This document shows, piece by piece, positions 15,497-23,686 of a stretch of 64,000 nucleotides of DNA. The stretch is from Salinispora mooreana. Lineage in GTDB: Bacteria > Actinomycetota > Actinomycetes > Mycobacteriales > Micromonosporaceae. The translations under genes were made by a program, and so were the position numbers. Each line of letters opens with the position of its first letter. Positions within the stretch are counted from its first letter, which is position 1. A model generated the notes under the pieces. That model was given only the letters and a program-made list of their open reading frames with translations, did no database searches and was not told the DNA's origin. The stretch covers positions 3,288,484-3,352,483 of the forward strand of contig NZ_KB900614.1 of the NCBI RefSeq assembly GCF_000379065.1, read 5' to 3'.

Positions 15497-16405
15497 TCAC
15501 CCGCCGTCGGTCACCCGCTCCACGGCGGCCCACGGATCCTTCCCCGGCGTCTGCGCACCGGCCGGACAGTGCCGCCGGAAGTCACACCAGCCGCAGCGCG
15601 GCCCCGGGGCGGAGGGGAAGGCCTGGTCCGGGTCACCGCCGGCGGCAACCGATCGCTCACCGGCCATGATGTCCCGGGCGGTCTCCTCGGCCCGGGACAC
15701 CTGCCGCGCAAGCGACTCCGGGCTGTGCTCGTGCGCGGCGATCGTCCCGGTCGGCAGGTGATGCAGCTCCACCCGGCGACACGGTTTACGGAAAACCCGC
15801 TCCGCCGCGTACGCGTAGAGCGCCAGCGCCTGCGAGCCACGGGCATCGTCGGTGTCCAACCCAGCCCGGCCGGTCTTGTAGTCCACGATGGCGAGCTCCG
15901 CCCCCGCCGGCCCGACCCGGGAGTCGATCCGGTCAGCGCGGCCGTTGAACGCCAGCACCCCGGTCTTCACCGCGACCACCCGCTCCACCCCCAGCGGTTC
16001 GGTCTCCGGGTCAAGCGTCGCCACGTATGCCTCCAGCCAGCCCAGCGCCGTTCGGAACGCGGCCCGCTCCTGCTCGTGATCCCGGTAGCCGTCGCGGACC
16101 CAGGTGCCCTTGAGCAGCGTCGCCAGCGCCGCCGACCGCCGCCGGTCAACGGGGAGCCCATGCCAGTTCTTCAACGCGGTGTGCAGGCTGGCGCCGAGCG
16201 AGTTGTGCGCCCAGGGCGGCCCCTTTGGCGGGGCGGGGCGGTCTAGGTAGGAGTAGCGGTAGCGCCGTGGGCAGTCCGCGTACGCGCCGAGTTTGCTGGG
16301 GGTACAGACGAAGAGCCGCTCCGGCATGCCCTCGAAGCCGAGCTGTTCGGGCTCGCCGGCGCGGGGTCGCGGCGGGGTGGTGGAGGGTCGGCCTGCTCGT
16401 CGCAC
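15497..16405 (-). CDS. RecB-family PD-(D/E)XK exonuclease-like protein
   Basis: A 302-residue single-domain nuclease of the PDDEXK_1 (RecB/AddB C-terminal) type. It has TPSKLGAYADCPRRYRYSYL, typical of the iron-sulfur-cluster nuclease family, FNGRADRIDSR (first Asp), and AIVDYKTGR (catalytic D-x-K). The Cys residues CPRRYRYSYL early and CGWCDFRRHCP late fit a 4Fe-4S site. It probably acts in DNA end processing or repair. The minus-strand neighbour is MarC, 31 bases downstream of its stop reading toward it. Confidence 0.88.
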   Translation of the reverse strand: MRRAGRPSTTPPRPRAGEPEQLGFEGMPERLFVCTPSKLGAYADCPRRYRYSYLDRPAPPKGPPWAHNSLGASLHTALKNWHGLPVDRRRSAALATLLKGTWVRDGYRDHEQERAAFRTALGWLEAYVATLDPETEPLGVERVVAVKTGVLAFNGRADRIDSRVGPAGAELAIVDYKTGRAGLDTDDARGSQALALYAYAAERVFRKPCRRVELHHLPTGTIAAHEHSPESLARQVSRAEETARDIMAGERSVAAGGDPDQAFPSAPGPRCGWCDFRRHCPAGAQTPGKDPWAAVERVTDGG

Positions 16406-16436
16406 AGCGCGATCCTGCCATCCGCCCCCGACAGAG

Positions 16437-17051
16437 TCAGCCCGCGGTCATGTACTGGGTGACGAAGGCGGCCACCGCGTCGGCGATCAGCTGGACCGCG
16501 ATCGCCGCCAGCAGCAGTCCGGCGATCCGGGTCAGCACCTCGATCCCACCCGGACGCAGGATTTTGACGATCCCGCCGGAGAAGCGGAGCACTATCCAGA
16601 CGGCGAGTAGCACAGCGACGATCGCGCCGGCGATCGCGGTGATGTCGGCCGGGCCATCGGCCTGCTGCATGAAGAGCATCGTGGCCACGATCGCCCCGGG
16701 ACCGGCGAGCAGCGGGGTACCCAGCGGCACCAGCGCGATGTTCGAGGTGACCTGCTGGCTGGGGTCGTCCGATTTGCCGGTCAACAGTTCCAGGGCGACC
16801 AGCACGAGCAGCAGGCCACCGGCGGCCTGCAGGGCGGGCAGGTCCACGTGCAGGTAGGCGAGCAGGGTCGAGCCCGCCACCGCGAAGATCGCGATCACCC
16901 CGAGCGCCAGCGCCACCGCCTGCCAGGCCGCCCGATGCCGGTCCCGGACTGACAGGGGTCCGGTCAGCGCCAGAAAGATGGGCATCATGCCCGGCGGGTC
17001 AACGATCACAAGCAGGGTTACGAAGACCTCGCCGAAGAGCTTGATATCCAC
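16437..17051 (-). CDS. MarC-family membrane protein
   Basis: A 204-residue protein of the MarC/UPF0056 family with six TMs; the first is FGEVFVTLLVIVDPPGMMPIFLALT, a clear family start. Further motifs are VALVPLGTPLLAGPGAI and GIEVLTRIAGLLLAAIAVQ. MarC proteins have unknown transport function; the name came from an antibiotic-resistance locus but they do not confer that phenotype. It lies in a minus-strand series with the PHP and PH-domain genes. Confidence 0.92.
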   Translation of the reverse strand: MDIKLFGEVFVTLLVIVDPPGMMPIFLALTGPLSVRDRHRAAWQAVALALGVIAIFAVAGSTLLAYLHVDLPALQAAGGLLLVLVALELLTGKSDDPSQQVTSNIALVPLGTPLLAGPGAIVATMLFMQQADGPADITAIAGAIVAVLLAVWIVLRFSGGIVKILRPGGIEVLTRIAGLLLAAIAVQLIADAVAAFVTQYMTAG

Positions 17052-17091
17052 CGGATCAACCTAACGGCGCCGGAATGGACGACACACCGCC

Positions 17092-17946
17092 TCACCCGGA
17101 TGCGACGCTGGTCACGCCGGCGGCGACGATCCGCTCGTAGGCCTGCGGGTCGGTGGTGAAGGCGCCCAGCCGGACCGTCTTGTGGGCGCCGTGGAAATCC
17201 GACGCGCCGGTCACCAGCAGCCCCAGATCGGCGGCGAGCGCCCGGACGTGCGCCCGCTCGGCGGGGGTGTGGTCCTCGTGGTCCGCTTCCAACCCGGCCA
17301 GTCCGGCGGCGGCGAGGTCCGCGATGAGTTCGTCGGGAACCACTCGACCACGCCGGGTCGCCCGGGGGTGGGCGAATACCGGGACGCCCCCGGCTGCCCG
17401 GACCAACCGGATCGCCTCGAAGACCTCGATGTCCTCCTTGGGCAGGCGGTACCGCCCTCCCAGCCAGTCCGGACCGAACGCCTCACTCGTCGTCGCGACC
17501 AGTCCGGCCCGGATGAGGGTTTGGGCGATGTGTGGCCGGCCGACCGTCCCGCCCCGTGCGGCGGCCAGGGTCTCCGACCAACTCACCTCCAGACCGTCAG
17601 CCTGGAGCAGCCGGACGATCCGCTCGCCCCGTTCGACGCGGGCGTGCCGGACCCGGCTCAGCGCCGCGGTGAGGTCCGGGTCATCCGGGTCGAAGAGGTA
17701 CGCGAGCAGGTGCAGCGGCACGGCGGGATCCTCCCCGTCCCACCGGCAGGACAGCTCCGCACCACGGACCAGCCGCAGCCCGGCCGGGAGCGCCCGGACC
17801 GCCGGCTCCCAGCCGGCCGTGGTGTCGTGGTCGGTGATCGCGACGACGTCGAGACCGGCGGCTGCCGCCGCCTGGACCAACTCGCCGGGGGTGAGGGTGC
17901 CGTCGCTGGCGGTGGAGTGGGCGTGCAGGTCGATCCGGGTGTTCAC
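17092..17946 (-). CDS. PHP-domain phosphoesterase (TrpH/YciV type)
   Basis: A 284-residue PHP-domain protein. The N-terminal RIDLHAHSTASDGTLTP gives the metal-binding HxH and D. VVAITDHDTTAGW, RGAELSC, GVPVFAHPRAT and VTGASDFHG supply the remaining His/Asp ligands. Relatives (RNase AM/YciV) degrade RNA 5' ends or act on 3',5'-nucleotide bisphosphates. GTG start. It is 12 bases from the PH-domain gene upstream, so they are likely cotranscribed. Confidence 0.9.
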   Translation of the reverse strand: MNTRIDLHAHSTASDGTLTPGELVQAAAAAGLDVVAITDHDTTAGWEPAVRALPAGLRLVRGAELSCRWDGEDPAVPLHLLAYLFDPDDPDLTAALSRVRHARVERGERIVRLLQADGLEVSWSETLAAARGGTVGRPHIAQTLIRAGLVATTSEAFGPDWLGGRYRLPKEDIEVFEAIRLVRAAGGVPVFAHPRATRRGRVVPDELIADLAAAGLAGLEADHEDHTPAERAHVRALAADLGLLVTGASDFHGAHKTVRLGAFTTDPQAYERIVAAGVTSVASG

Positions 17947-17958
17947 TCCGCTGCCGCC

Positions 17959-18834
17959 TCAGGCGCCATCGTCGGCCTTCGCCTCGTCGGCTTCCTTGCC
18001 CAGCCGCGCCTCGACCGCCTGCGGCTCGTACATCTCCTCGACGACACGCAGGTAGAGCTCGTTCGGGTTGGGCAGGTTCTTGATCTCACGCAGCGCCTGC
18101 TCCTGACCGGCGGACTCGAGGACGAACGTGCCGTAGTTGAGCGCTCGCCCGGCCGGCGTCTGCTCGTATTTCATGTCGGTGACGCGGACCAACGGCATCA
18201 TCGCCACTCGGCGGGTGATGATGCCGTTGACCACCATCACCCGCTTGTTGGTCAGGATGAACCGGTCGTACCACCAGTCGGCGACCCGCCACGCCACCCA
18301 ACCCATCACGGCGAACCAGGCCAGCACCGCGGCGGTTGTCAGCCCCCCGACATCCCGCCCGGCGAGGAAGCCGGAGAGGTATCCCAGCACAAAGGTGGCG
18401 ACGACGCCGATGAGCAGTGGGGTGGCGAGGTGAATCCAGTGTCGCTTCCACTCACCCCGGTACCGCTCGGTGGGGAAGAGGTAACGGGCGACGAGGGAGC
18501 TGGGCTCATCCTCCAGCGGCAGGACCCGGCGCGGCGCCATGCCGGCCGCGTCCGCCCGCAGGCCGGCGAGCTCGTCCTCGGAGATCTGCGGCGGCTGGTA
18601 TTCGGCCTCGGGGTCTGGAATCCAGGTCCGCCCCGACCGGCTGTCGTCGGCGAAGCCGGGCCCCTCGCCCAGCCTCGTCTCGTCGAACGGACCGGGACCC
18701 TGGAACGGGGGTGGACCGGATCCGTAGCCGGATCCGTCCTCTGGGCCGATGCGAGGAATCGACTCCGTGTCGCGCTCCCGACGCTCCCGGTCGGGGTCGT
18801 CGGGGTCGAAGGGGGGACCGGAGGGGCTGCCCAT
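17959..18834 (-). CDS. Bacterial PH-domain membrane protein
   Basis: 291 residues. About 125 are acidic and disordered at the N-terminus (GSPSGPPFDPDD, ISEDELAGLRADAAGM). Two TMs (WIHLATPLLIGVVATFVLG; TAAVLAWFAVMGWVAWRVA) follow, then a bPH_2 domain (YDRFILTNKRVMVVNGIITR, VTDMKYEQTPAGRALNYGTF, LESAGQEQALREIKNLPNP). Membrane-facing PH domains of this type are widespread and of unknown function. It lies 6 bases from a small TM gene and 12 bases before the PHP gene. Confidence 0.9.
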   Translation of the reverse strand: MGSPSGPPFDPDDPDRERRERDTESIPRIGPEDGSGYGSGPPPFQGPGPFDETRLGEGPGFADDSRSGRTWIPDPEAEYQPPQISEDELAGLRADAAGMAPRRVLPLEDEPSSLVARYLFPTERYRGEWKRHWIHLATPLLIGVVATFVLGYLSGFLAGRDVGGLTTAAVLAWFAVMGWVAWRVADWWYDRFILTNKRVMVVNGIITRRVAMMPLVRVTDMKYEQTPAGRALNYGTFVLESAGQEQALREIKNLPNPNELYLRVVEEMYEPQAVEARLGKEADEAKADDGA

Positions 18835-18840
18835 CGTCGG

Positions 18841-18999
18841 CTAGGCGACGATGTTGGTGACGAACTCGCCAAACCCCTGGGCGATGTCCACAAGGCCGCC
18901 GCCGAGCGACTTGAAGACGTCCGCCGCGGAGTTCGGCCGGTAGGCCACGAAAAAGATCAGGAATGCGATACCGGCCCAGGTGAGGACCTTCTTGACCAT
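18841..18999 (-). CDS. Small single-TM protein (52 aa)
   Basis: 52 residues from ATG 18999: MVKKVLTWAGIAFLIFFVAY, then a short amphipathic tail (KSLGGGLVDIAQGFGEFVTN). One TM with a positive inside end. A GAGAGG lies ~12 bases upstream. It sits directly before the PH-domain protein gene, a pairing I recall in other actinomycetes, and is probably a real conserved small protein of unknown role. Confidence 0.75.
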   Translation of the reverse strand: MVKKVLTWAGIAFLIFFVAYRPNSAADVFKSLGGGLVDIAQGFGEFVTNIVA

Positions 19000-19325
19000 G
19001 ACGGGCCATCCTCTCGCGCGGGCGCCGGGTCCGATTACCGCAGCGACACTCAGAGTATCAGCGTGATGTCGTACAGTTATTTCACTGTGTCCGTTCTCCG
19101 ACATTCCGGGGGACCTGTCAAGCCCTCCGGCCGGTCCGGAGCTGGTGCGCCATGCCTGAGCCCGGGCGCGTCCACTTCGAGAGGTTGCGCTGAACAACCC
19201 ACCGAGCAACGACCCGCACTCGCCGGCCAGGCTATCGCATGCGGCCACAATCCCCGAGCTTCACCGGCCGACGCGCTTCGATCCGTTGGTGATCTCACAC
19301 CACACAGTGGAGGGATTGCCCCACC
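19000..19325. other. Intergenic region, no gene seen
   Basis: 326 bases between the TrmH stop and the small TM gene (both minus strand). It has a less GC-rich patch at 19050-19100 (on the minus strand AACTGTACGACATCACGC, then GATACTCT), where a promoter for the 18999 gene could lie. I see no clear hairpin or RNA gene. Confidence 0.4.
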
Positions 19326-19949
19326 TCAGGCCGGCGTTGGCCCGCCGTAGGACCGGATCCAGGCGTGCATGGCGATACCACTGGCCACGCCGGCGTTGAT
19401 CGAACGGGTCGAGCCGTACTGGGCGATCGAGAAGAGCTGGTCGCAGGCGGCCCGAGCGGGTTCGGACAGACCCGGGCCCTCCTGGCCAAAGAGCAGCACG
19501 CACCGCCGGGGCAGCGTGGCCGTCTCCAGCGGTCGACAACCCGGCAGATTGTCGATGCCCACCACCGAAAGCCCGGCACCCGTCGCCCAGGCGACGAAGC
19601 CCTCGATCGTCTCGTGGTGCCGCACATGTTGGTAACGGTCGGTCACCATCGCGCCGCGTCGATTCCACCGGCGGCGGCCGACAATATGGACCTCGGCGGC
19701 GAGGAAGGCGTTGGCGTTGCGGACCACGGTGCCGATGTTCAGATCGTGCTGCCAGTTCTCGATCGCCACATGAAAGTCGTGCCGCCGCTGGTCCAGGTCT
19801 GCGATGACGGCCTCCTGCCGCCAGTAGCGGTACCGGTCAACAACGTTGCGTCGGTCACCGTGCTCCAGCAGGTCAGGGTCGTAGCGCGGATCGTCCGGCG
19901 GGGCGCCCTGCCACGGCCCCACCCCGACCTCAAACTGCTCACCGGTCAC
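19326..19949 (-). CDS. TrmH/SpoU-family RNA 2'-O-methyltransferase
   Basis: 207 residues with SPOUT trefoil-knot motifs: NIGTVVRNANAF (motif 1, catalytic Arg), VLLFGQEGPGLSE (motif 2) and QYGSTRSINAGVASGIAMH (motif 3). These bind S-adenosylmethionine in the knot and methylate a ribose in tRNA or rRNA. An N-terminal extension (DRRNVVDRYRYWRQEAVIAD) may help substrate binding. I use GTG 19949 (AGGA 3-4 bases upstream). The frame opens further upstream, but that part overlaps the next gene and has no family features. The exact RNA target is unknown. Confidence 0.92.
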   Translation of the reverse strand: MTGEQFEVGVGPWQGAPPDDPRYDPDLLEHGDRRNVVDRYRYWRQEAVIADLDQRRHDFHVAIENWQHDLNIGTVVRNANAFLAAEVHIVGRRRWNRRGAMVTDRYQHVRHHETIEGFVAWATGAGLSVVGIDNLPGCRPLETATLPRRCVLLFGQEGPGLSEPARAACDQLFSIAQYGSTRSINAGVASGIAMHAWIRSYGGPTPA

Positions 19950-19984
19950 GGGTCCTAGAGGGTACGGCCAACCGGGTGCGCCAC

Positions 19985-20479
19985 TCAGCCCAGCCCCAGG
20001 GCATCCCCGAGTCGATCGAGGAATTGGCGGTCGCTGCGGGCAACCGGCCCGCCCTGACTCGACCCGGCTCGGCAGACCCGGGCGGCGACCGACTGCACCC
20101 ACTGTCGGTAGGCGGCCGAGTCGGCCGGATCCGCTCGCCGCTCGAGCAGCCGGGCCGCCGCACGGGCGACGGCGAGCAGTTCGGTGGTGTCGGCCAGTGG
20201 CCCACCCGGCGCGCTCGACGCACCGTCGTGCCGGGCATAGATCGTGGCCACCACCGCGCGAACCAGGTCACTGTCGGAGGACCGGCCGGCGGCGACGGCG
20301 TCGAGGCCGGCCAGCCCGGCGGCGACCTCCCGCACCGGCGCCTGGATGACGGTAACGACGACGGTCCAGCTGGGCAGGCTGGAGAGCAGGTCCCACTCCG
20401 CGGCGGAGTAGGGCAGATCGGTCAGCGGTACGGCATGGCGACCAGCGACGGGCGGCTCGCCGGCGAGGGAGTGGCTCAT
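19985..20479 (-). CDS. Hypothetical protein (164 aa)
   Basis: I do not recognise this protein. It begins MSHSLAGEPPVAGRHAVP at ATG 20479 with GGAGG 5 bases upstream, which settles the start. It is mostly helical (DLPYSAAEWDLLSSLPSWTV, LLAVARAAARLLERRADPAD, RQFLDRLGDALGLG), with no TM segment and no signal peptide. The helical layout with repeated Asp residues faintly recalls TerB-like proteins, but that is not enough for a call. It lies 35 bases before the TrmH gene, reading in the same direction. Confidence 0.7.
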   Translation of the reverse strand: MSHSLAGEPPVAGRHAVPLTDLPYSAAEWDLLSSLPSWTVVVTVIQAPVREVAAGLAGLDAVAAGRSSDSDLVRAVVATIYARHDGASSAPGGPLADTTELLAVARAAARLLERRADPADSAAYRQWVQSVAARVCRAGSSQGGPVARSDRQFLDRLGDALGLG

Positions 20480-20615
20480 AGGAACCTCCGGCGCCAGCAT
20501 AAGCCCCGATTACCAAGAAAAGACCAGCAAACGGGGAGTGCCGGATAAATCCGCAATAGCGCGAAGGGTGGGGCCACGCCGGAAGCCTTCCGGAACCTCC
20601 GGCGCGGCAACGCCG

Positions 20616-21131
20616 TCAGCGCGGCGTGGGGAAGCTCGGCCGCTCCAGATCCACCCCGTCGGCGGCCGTGGCCTCGGCGTACGCCTTCTTCGGCACCATG
20701 ACCTTGCGCCGGAACACACACACCAGGATGCCGTCCTGGTTGTAGCCGCGGGTCTCGACGGCCACCACACCGCGGTCCGGCTTCGAGGAGGACTCCCGCT
20801 TGTCCAGGACCGTGGTCTCGCCATAGATCGTGTCGCCGTGGAACGTCGGGGCGACGTGACGCAGAGATTCGACCTCCAGGTTGGCGATCGCCTTGCCGCT
20901 GACATCGGGCACCGACATGCCGAGCAGCAGTGAGTAGACGTAGTTGCCGACCACGACGTTGCGGGTGAACTGACTCGCGGTCTCGGCGTAGTGCGCATCC
21001 AGGTGGAGCGGGTGGTGGTTCATCGTGAGCAGGCAGAAGAGATGGTCGTCGTACTCCGTGACCGTCTTGCCCGGCCAGTGCCGGTAGACCGCGTCCACCT
21101 CGAATTCCTCGTAGTAGCGGCCGAACTGCAT
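20616..21131 (-). CDS. MaoC-family hydratase (mesaconyl-CoA hydratase-like)
   Basis: 171 residues forming a hot-dog-fold hydratase. NHHPLHLDAHYA is the MaoC active-site region (Asp and His pair), followed by VVVGNYVYSLLLGMSVPDVSG and PTFHGDTIYGETTVLDKRESS. Relatives in Streptomyces and Rhodobacter ethylmalonyl-CoA pathways hydrate mesaconyl-CoA to methylmalyl-CoA. An acyl-CoA dehydrogenase and a CitE-like lyase of the same route lie 2.5 and 6 kb away on the same strand. The exact substrate is inference. ATG start. Confidence 0.85.
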   Translation of the reverse strand: MQFGRYYEEFEVDAVYRHWPGKTVTEYDDHLFCLLTMNHHPLHLDAHYAETASQFTRNVVVGNYVYSLLLGMSVPDVSGKAIANLEVESLRHVAPTFHGDTIYGETTVLDKRESSSKPDRGVVAVETRGYNQDGILVCVFRRKVMVPKKAYAEATAADGVDLERPSFPTPR

Positions 21132-21686
21132 CCTGATCCCCCTTCGACGGGCGGTGATGAGTTCGGCACAGCATGCCCTACCGATGGTTAAGGCGAACCG
21201 GGGGACAACGCTGGTCGGGAAAAGTCACACCAGCGCCACCCGAGGCCGGACGCAATGAGCGGCGGGGCCCTCCCCGGCACCCGCCGCCCACGCTCTGATG
21301 CGACAGATTCTGCCGCACCACGACACAGTCCAACAGAGACGGGGATCACAGTTTTCTTTTTGTTACATTACTCAGCGTAACTCACATCCCTCCTGCAAGT
21401 GACCACGGTAAATCCGATAGCTCCATGTCAAGGCTCAAGTTACCGACCCGTAGGCGCAGTGTCACCAAGGTCGGTTGAGAGCGCTCCCACTACCCCTGGT
21501 AACGCAAATGCGACATGCACTTGCGTATTGCAGCACCCACCCGTAACCCATGAACATCGATGAGCTCAACCCCCTCCGTAACCGAACCAGCGACGGCGGC
21601 GTTTCGGCCATCGGGGCCCGGGAATTCCACGCGGCACGCCCTGGTTCGACCAGAGGTAGTTGTTCCACGCGATCGGAGAGATTGAG
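21132..21686. other. Long AT-richer regulatory region between maoC and trxA
   Basis: 555 bases with a marked drop in GC at ~21345-21385, including a GTTAC...GTAAC inverted repeat at about 21364-21383, a LacI-type palindrome at 21476-21489 and an ACGCAA...TTGCGT pair near 21503-21527. No frame on either strand matches a family. It probably carries promoters for both flanking genes, and perhaps those of a lost gene. Confidence 0.5.
21476..21489. promoter_or_regulatory. CebR-like LacI-family operator
   Basis: TGAGAGCGCTCCCA matches the Streptomyces CebR operator TGGGAGCGCTCCCA at 13 of 14 positions. CebR represses cellulose/cello-oligosaccharide genes. None of those genes is in the immediate neighbourhood (nearest is trxA, ~200 bases away), so the site's target is unclear. 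Confidence 0.5.
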
Positions 21687-22049
21687 ATGGCAACCGTTGA
21701 GCTGACCACGGCGAACTTCGACGAGTTGACCGGCGGCGACGGAATCGTGCTGGTGGACTTCTGGGCCGACTGGTGCGGCCCCTGCAAGCGGTTCGCCCCG
21801 GTGTACGAGCGCTCCTCGGAGAAGCACCCAGACATCGTCTTCGGCAAGGTCGACACCGAGGCACAGCAGGAGCTGGGCGCAAAGTTCGACATCCGCTCCA
21901 TCCCAACGATCATGGCGATCCGCGACGGCGTCATCGTCTTCGCCCAGCCCGGCGCGCTACCGGAGGCGGCCCTCGAGAACCTGATCGAACAGGTCGAGGC
22001 GCTGGACATGGACGACGTCCGCAAGAAGCTCGCCGAGCACCCCCACTGA
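21687..22049 (+). CDS. trxA: Thioredoxin
   Basis: 120 residues with the thioredoxin fold and active-site WCGPC in FWADWCGPCKRFAPVYE, then FGKVDTEAQQELGAKF, the cis-Pro loop IRSIPTIMAI and a short helical C-terminal extension. The start MATVELTTANFDELTG at ATG 21687 has GGAGAG ~6-11 bases upstream. It reduces protein disulfides in the cytoplasm. It is followed 62 bases later by a radical SAM gene that has its own LexA-like box, so it is probably independently controlled. Confidence 0.95.
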   Translation: MATVELTTANFDELTGGDGIVLVDFWADWCGPCKRFAPVYERSSEKHPDIVFGKVDTEAQQELGAKFDIRSIPTIMAIRDGVIVFAQPGALPEAALENLIEQVEALDMDDVRKKLAEHPH

Positions 22050-22086
22050 CCTACCCGGCGGCACACCCACAGCGCTTGCCACCGTT

Positions 22087-22102
22087 TCGTACTTGTGTTC
22101 GA
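22087..22102 (+). promoter_or_regulatory. LexA (SOS) box-like site
   Basis: TCGTACTTGTGTTCGA matches the actinobacterial LexA box TCGAAC-N4-GTTCGA at 11 of 12 fixed positions. It ends 9 bases before the ATG of the radical SAM gene, a place where bound LexA would block transcription or translation start. Confidence 0.6.
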
Positions 22103-22111
22103 ATACCAGCC

Positions 22112-23149
22112 ATGCGCTGGGACAGCCTCGCCGCCGATTCGAGCACGACCGGCCTCGACGGGTCAGCGCCAGCGACGCCACCCCTGCCGCTGGCGCTGAC
22201 CGGCGCCAGCGCCCGCAGCTTCCCCACGCCCGACTTCGCCGGCATGACCTTCTATGAAATCCAGGCAAAGTCGATCATCAACCGGGTCCCGAGCACCGCC
22301 CGGGTCCCCTTCGAGTGGACCATCAACCCATATCGGGGTTGCAGTCACGCGTGCGTGTACTGCTTCGCCCGCAACACGCACAGCTACCTCGGACTCGACG
22401 CCGGTGCCGACTTCGACCGACGAGTGATCGTCAAAACCAATGCTGGCGAGGTACTCCGCCGAGAACTGGCAGCACCCAGCTGGCGGGGCGCGCCGATCGC
22501 CATGGGCACCAACGTGGATTGCTACCAACGAGCCGAGGGACGCTACCGGCTCCTACCGGAGATCATCAACGCGCTACGGGATTTCGCCAACCCCTTCTCG
22601 ATCCTCACCAAGGGCACCCTCATCCTGCGTGACCTTCCCCTGCTCCGCCAGGCCGCCCAGGTGACCCAGGTCAGCCTGGCCTGCTCGCTGGGCTTCGTGG
22701 ACGAACGCCTCTGGCGAGCGGTCGAGCCGGGCACGCCGAGCCCAGGTCGCCGGCTACACGTGGTCCGCCAGCTCACCGAGGCCGGCTTCGCCGTCGAGGT
22801 GCTGATGGCACCGATCCTGCCCGGCCTCAGCGACGACGACGAGTCCATCGAGGCGACCGTGGCGGCGATCGCCGCCGCCGGGGCGACCGGTGTGACCCCG
22901 ATCGCGCTACACCTGCGGGCCGGCGCTCGGGACTGGTATGCCCGGTGGCTCGGTCGCGCCTATCCGCACCTGGTCCCCCGCTACCGTGAGCTGTACGGGG
23001 GCGGCGCGTACTCTCCGCAGTCGTACCAGCGGGAGCTGACCGCCCGGGTCCGGATCGCGGCCCGGCGGCACGGCCTACATCCCGGCGCTCCCCGGGACGC
23101 CCCGCGACCCCCCGGCCGGCCGCACGCTGAGCAGCTCAGTCTGCTCTAG
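22112..23149 (+). CDS. Radical SAM protein (Rv2578c/SplB-like)
   Basis: 345 residues. The radical SAM cluster motif CSHACVYC (CxxxCxxC, residues ~80) lies after EWTINPYRGC. Then come IAMGTNVDCYQRAE, SILTKGTLILRDLPLL and PILPGLSDDDES, typical of the Rv2578c family, which is distantly related to spore photoproduct lyase. The C-terminal ~50 residues are Arg-rich. It likely holds a 4Fe-4S cluster and cleaves S-adenosylmethionine. The reaction is not known. ATG 22112. A LexA-like box overlaps its promoter region, pointing to DNA-damage control. Confidence 0.9.
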   Translation: MRWDSLAADSSTTGLDGSAPATPPLPLALTGASARSFPTPDFAGMTFYEIQAKSIINRVPSTARVPFEWTINPYRGCSHACVYCFARNTHSYLGLDAGADFDRRVIVKTNAGEVLRRELAAPSWRGAPIAMGTNVDCYQRAEGRYRLLPEIINALRDFANPFSILTKGTLILRDLPLLRQAAQVTQVSLACSLGFVDERLWRAVEPGTPSPGRRLHVVRQLTEAGFAVEVLMAPILPGLSDDDESIEATVAAIAAAGATGVTPIALHLRAGARDWYARWLGRAYPHLVPRYRELYGGGAYSPQSYQRELTARVRIAARRHGLHPGAPRDAPRPPGRPHAEQLSLL

Positions 23150-23270
23150 CCGCCCCACCGGGTTCCTCGGCCCACCCTGCCAGCCCCCTCGGCCAGCACT
23201 GCCGGTGGTACCGCATCGGCGCACCCGTGCTCCGGCAGTCCGCCACGAGCAGCGGCGTTAGAGTCGATGG

Positions 23271-23678
23271 ATGCGCACGCCCCAGCAGATCCTCGCCGAC
23301 GCCGCCGTCATCGCCGTTGTCGGCGCGTCCCGTGACCAGCGAAAGCCCGCCCACACCGTGCCGCTACAGCTACACCAGCACGGCTGGCGGATCATCCCGA
23401 TCAACCCTGCCGTGGACGAGTTGTTCGGCGAGCGCGCCTACCCGTCCCTCGCCGACCTCCCGCACCCAGTCGACCTGGTGGACGTGTTCCGCCCGGCCGA
23501 TGATGCGGTGGAGGTCGTCCGCTCGGCCGTCGCGATCGGCGCACCGGCGGTCTGGCTGCAACTCGGCATCGTCTCCCCGACGGCCCGGCGGATCGCCACC
23601 GACGCTGGCATCGACTACGTCGAGGACCGCTGCCTCGCCGTCGAACGCGCCGCCGCCGGCCTGAGCCGCCGAGACTGA
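23271..23678 (+). CDS. CoA-binding domain protein (YccU-like)
   Basis: 135 residues. A Rossmann-type CoA-binding domain (VIAVVGASRDQRKPAHTVP, GWRIIPINPAV, YPSLADLPHPVDLVDVFRP, PAVWLQLGIVSPTARRIA) covers nearly the whole protein, as in YccU and the N-terminal part of ADP-forming acetyl-CoA synthetases. It may bind CoA and act in metal or redox responses; no catalytic domain is attached. ATG start. Convergent with the acyl-CoA dehydrogenase, 8 bases apart. Confidence 0.9.
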   Translation: MRTPQQILADAAVIAVVGASRDQRKPAHTVPLQLHQHGWRIIPINPAVDELFGERAYPSLADLPHPVDLVDVFRPADDAVEVVRSAVAIGAPAVWLQLGIVSPTARRIATDAGIDYVEDRCLAVERAAAGLSRRD

Positions 23679-23686
23679 CCAGGACG

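Noticed and set aside
17182-19350. A 722-residue open frame on the plus strand
   Set aside because: It runs antisense to clear PHP, PH-domain and small TM genes and has no family features; GC bias keeps it open.
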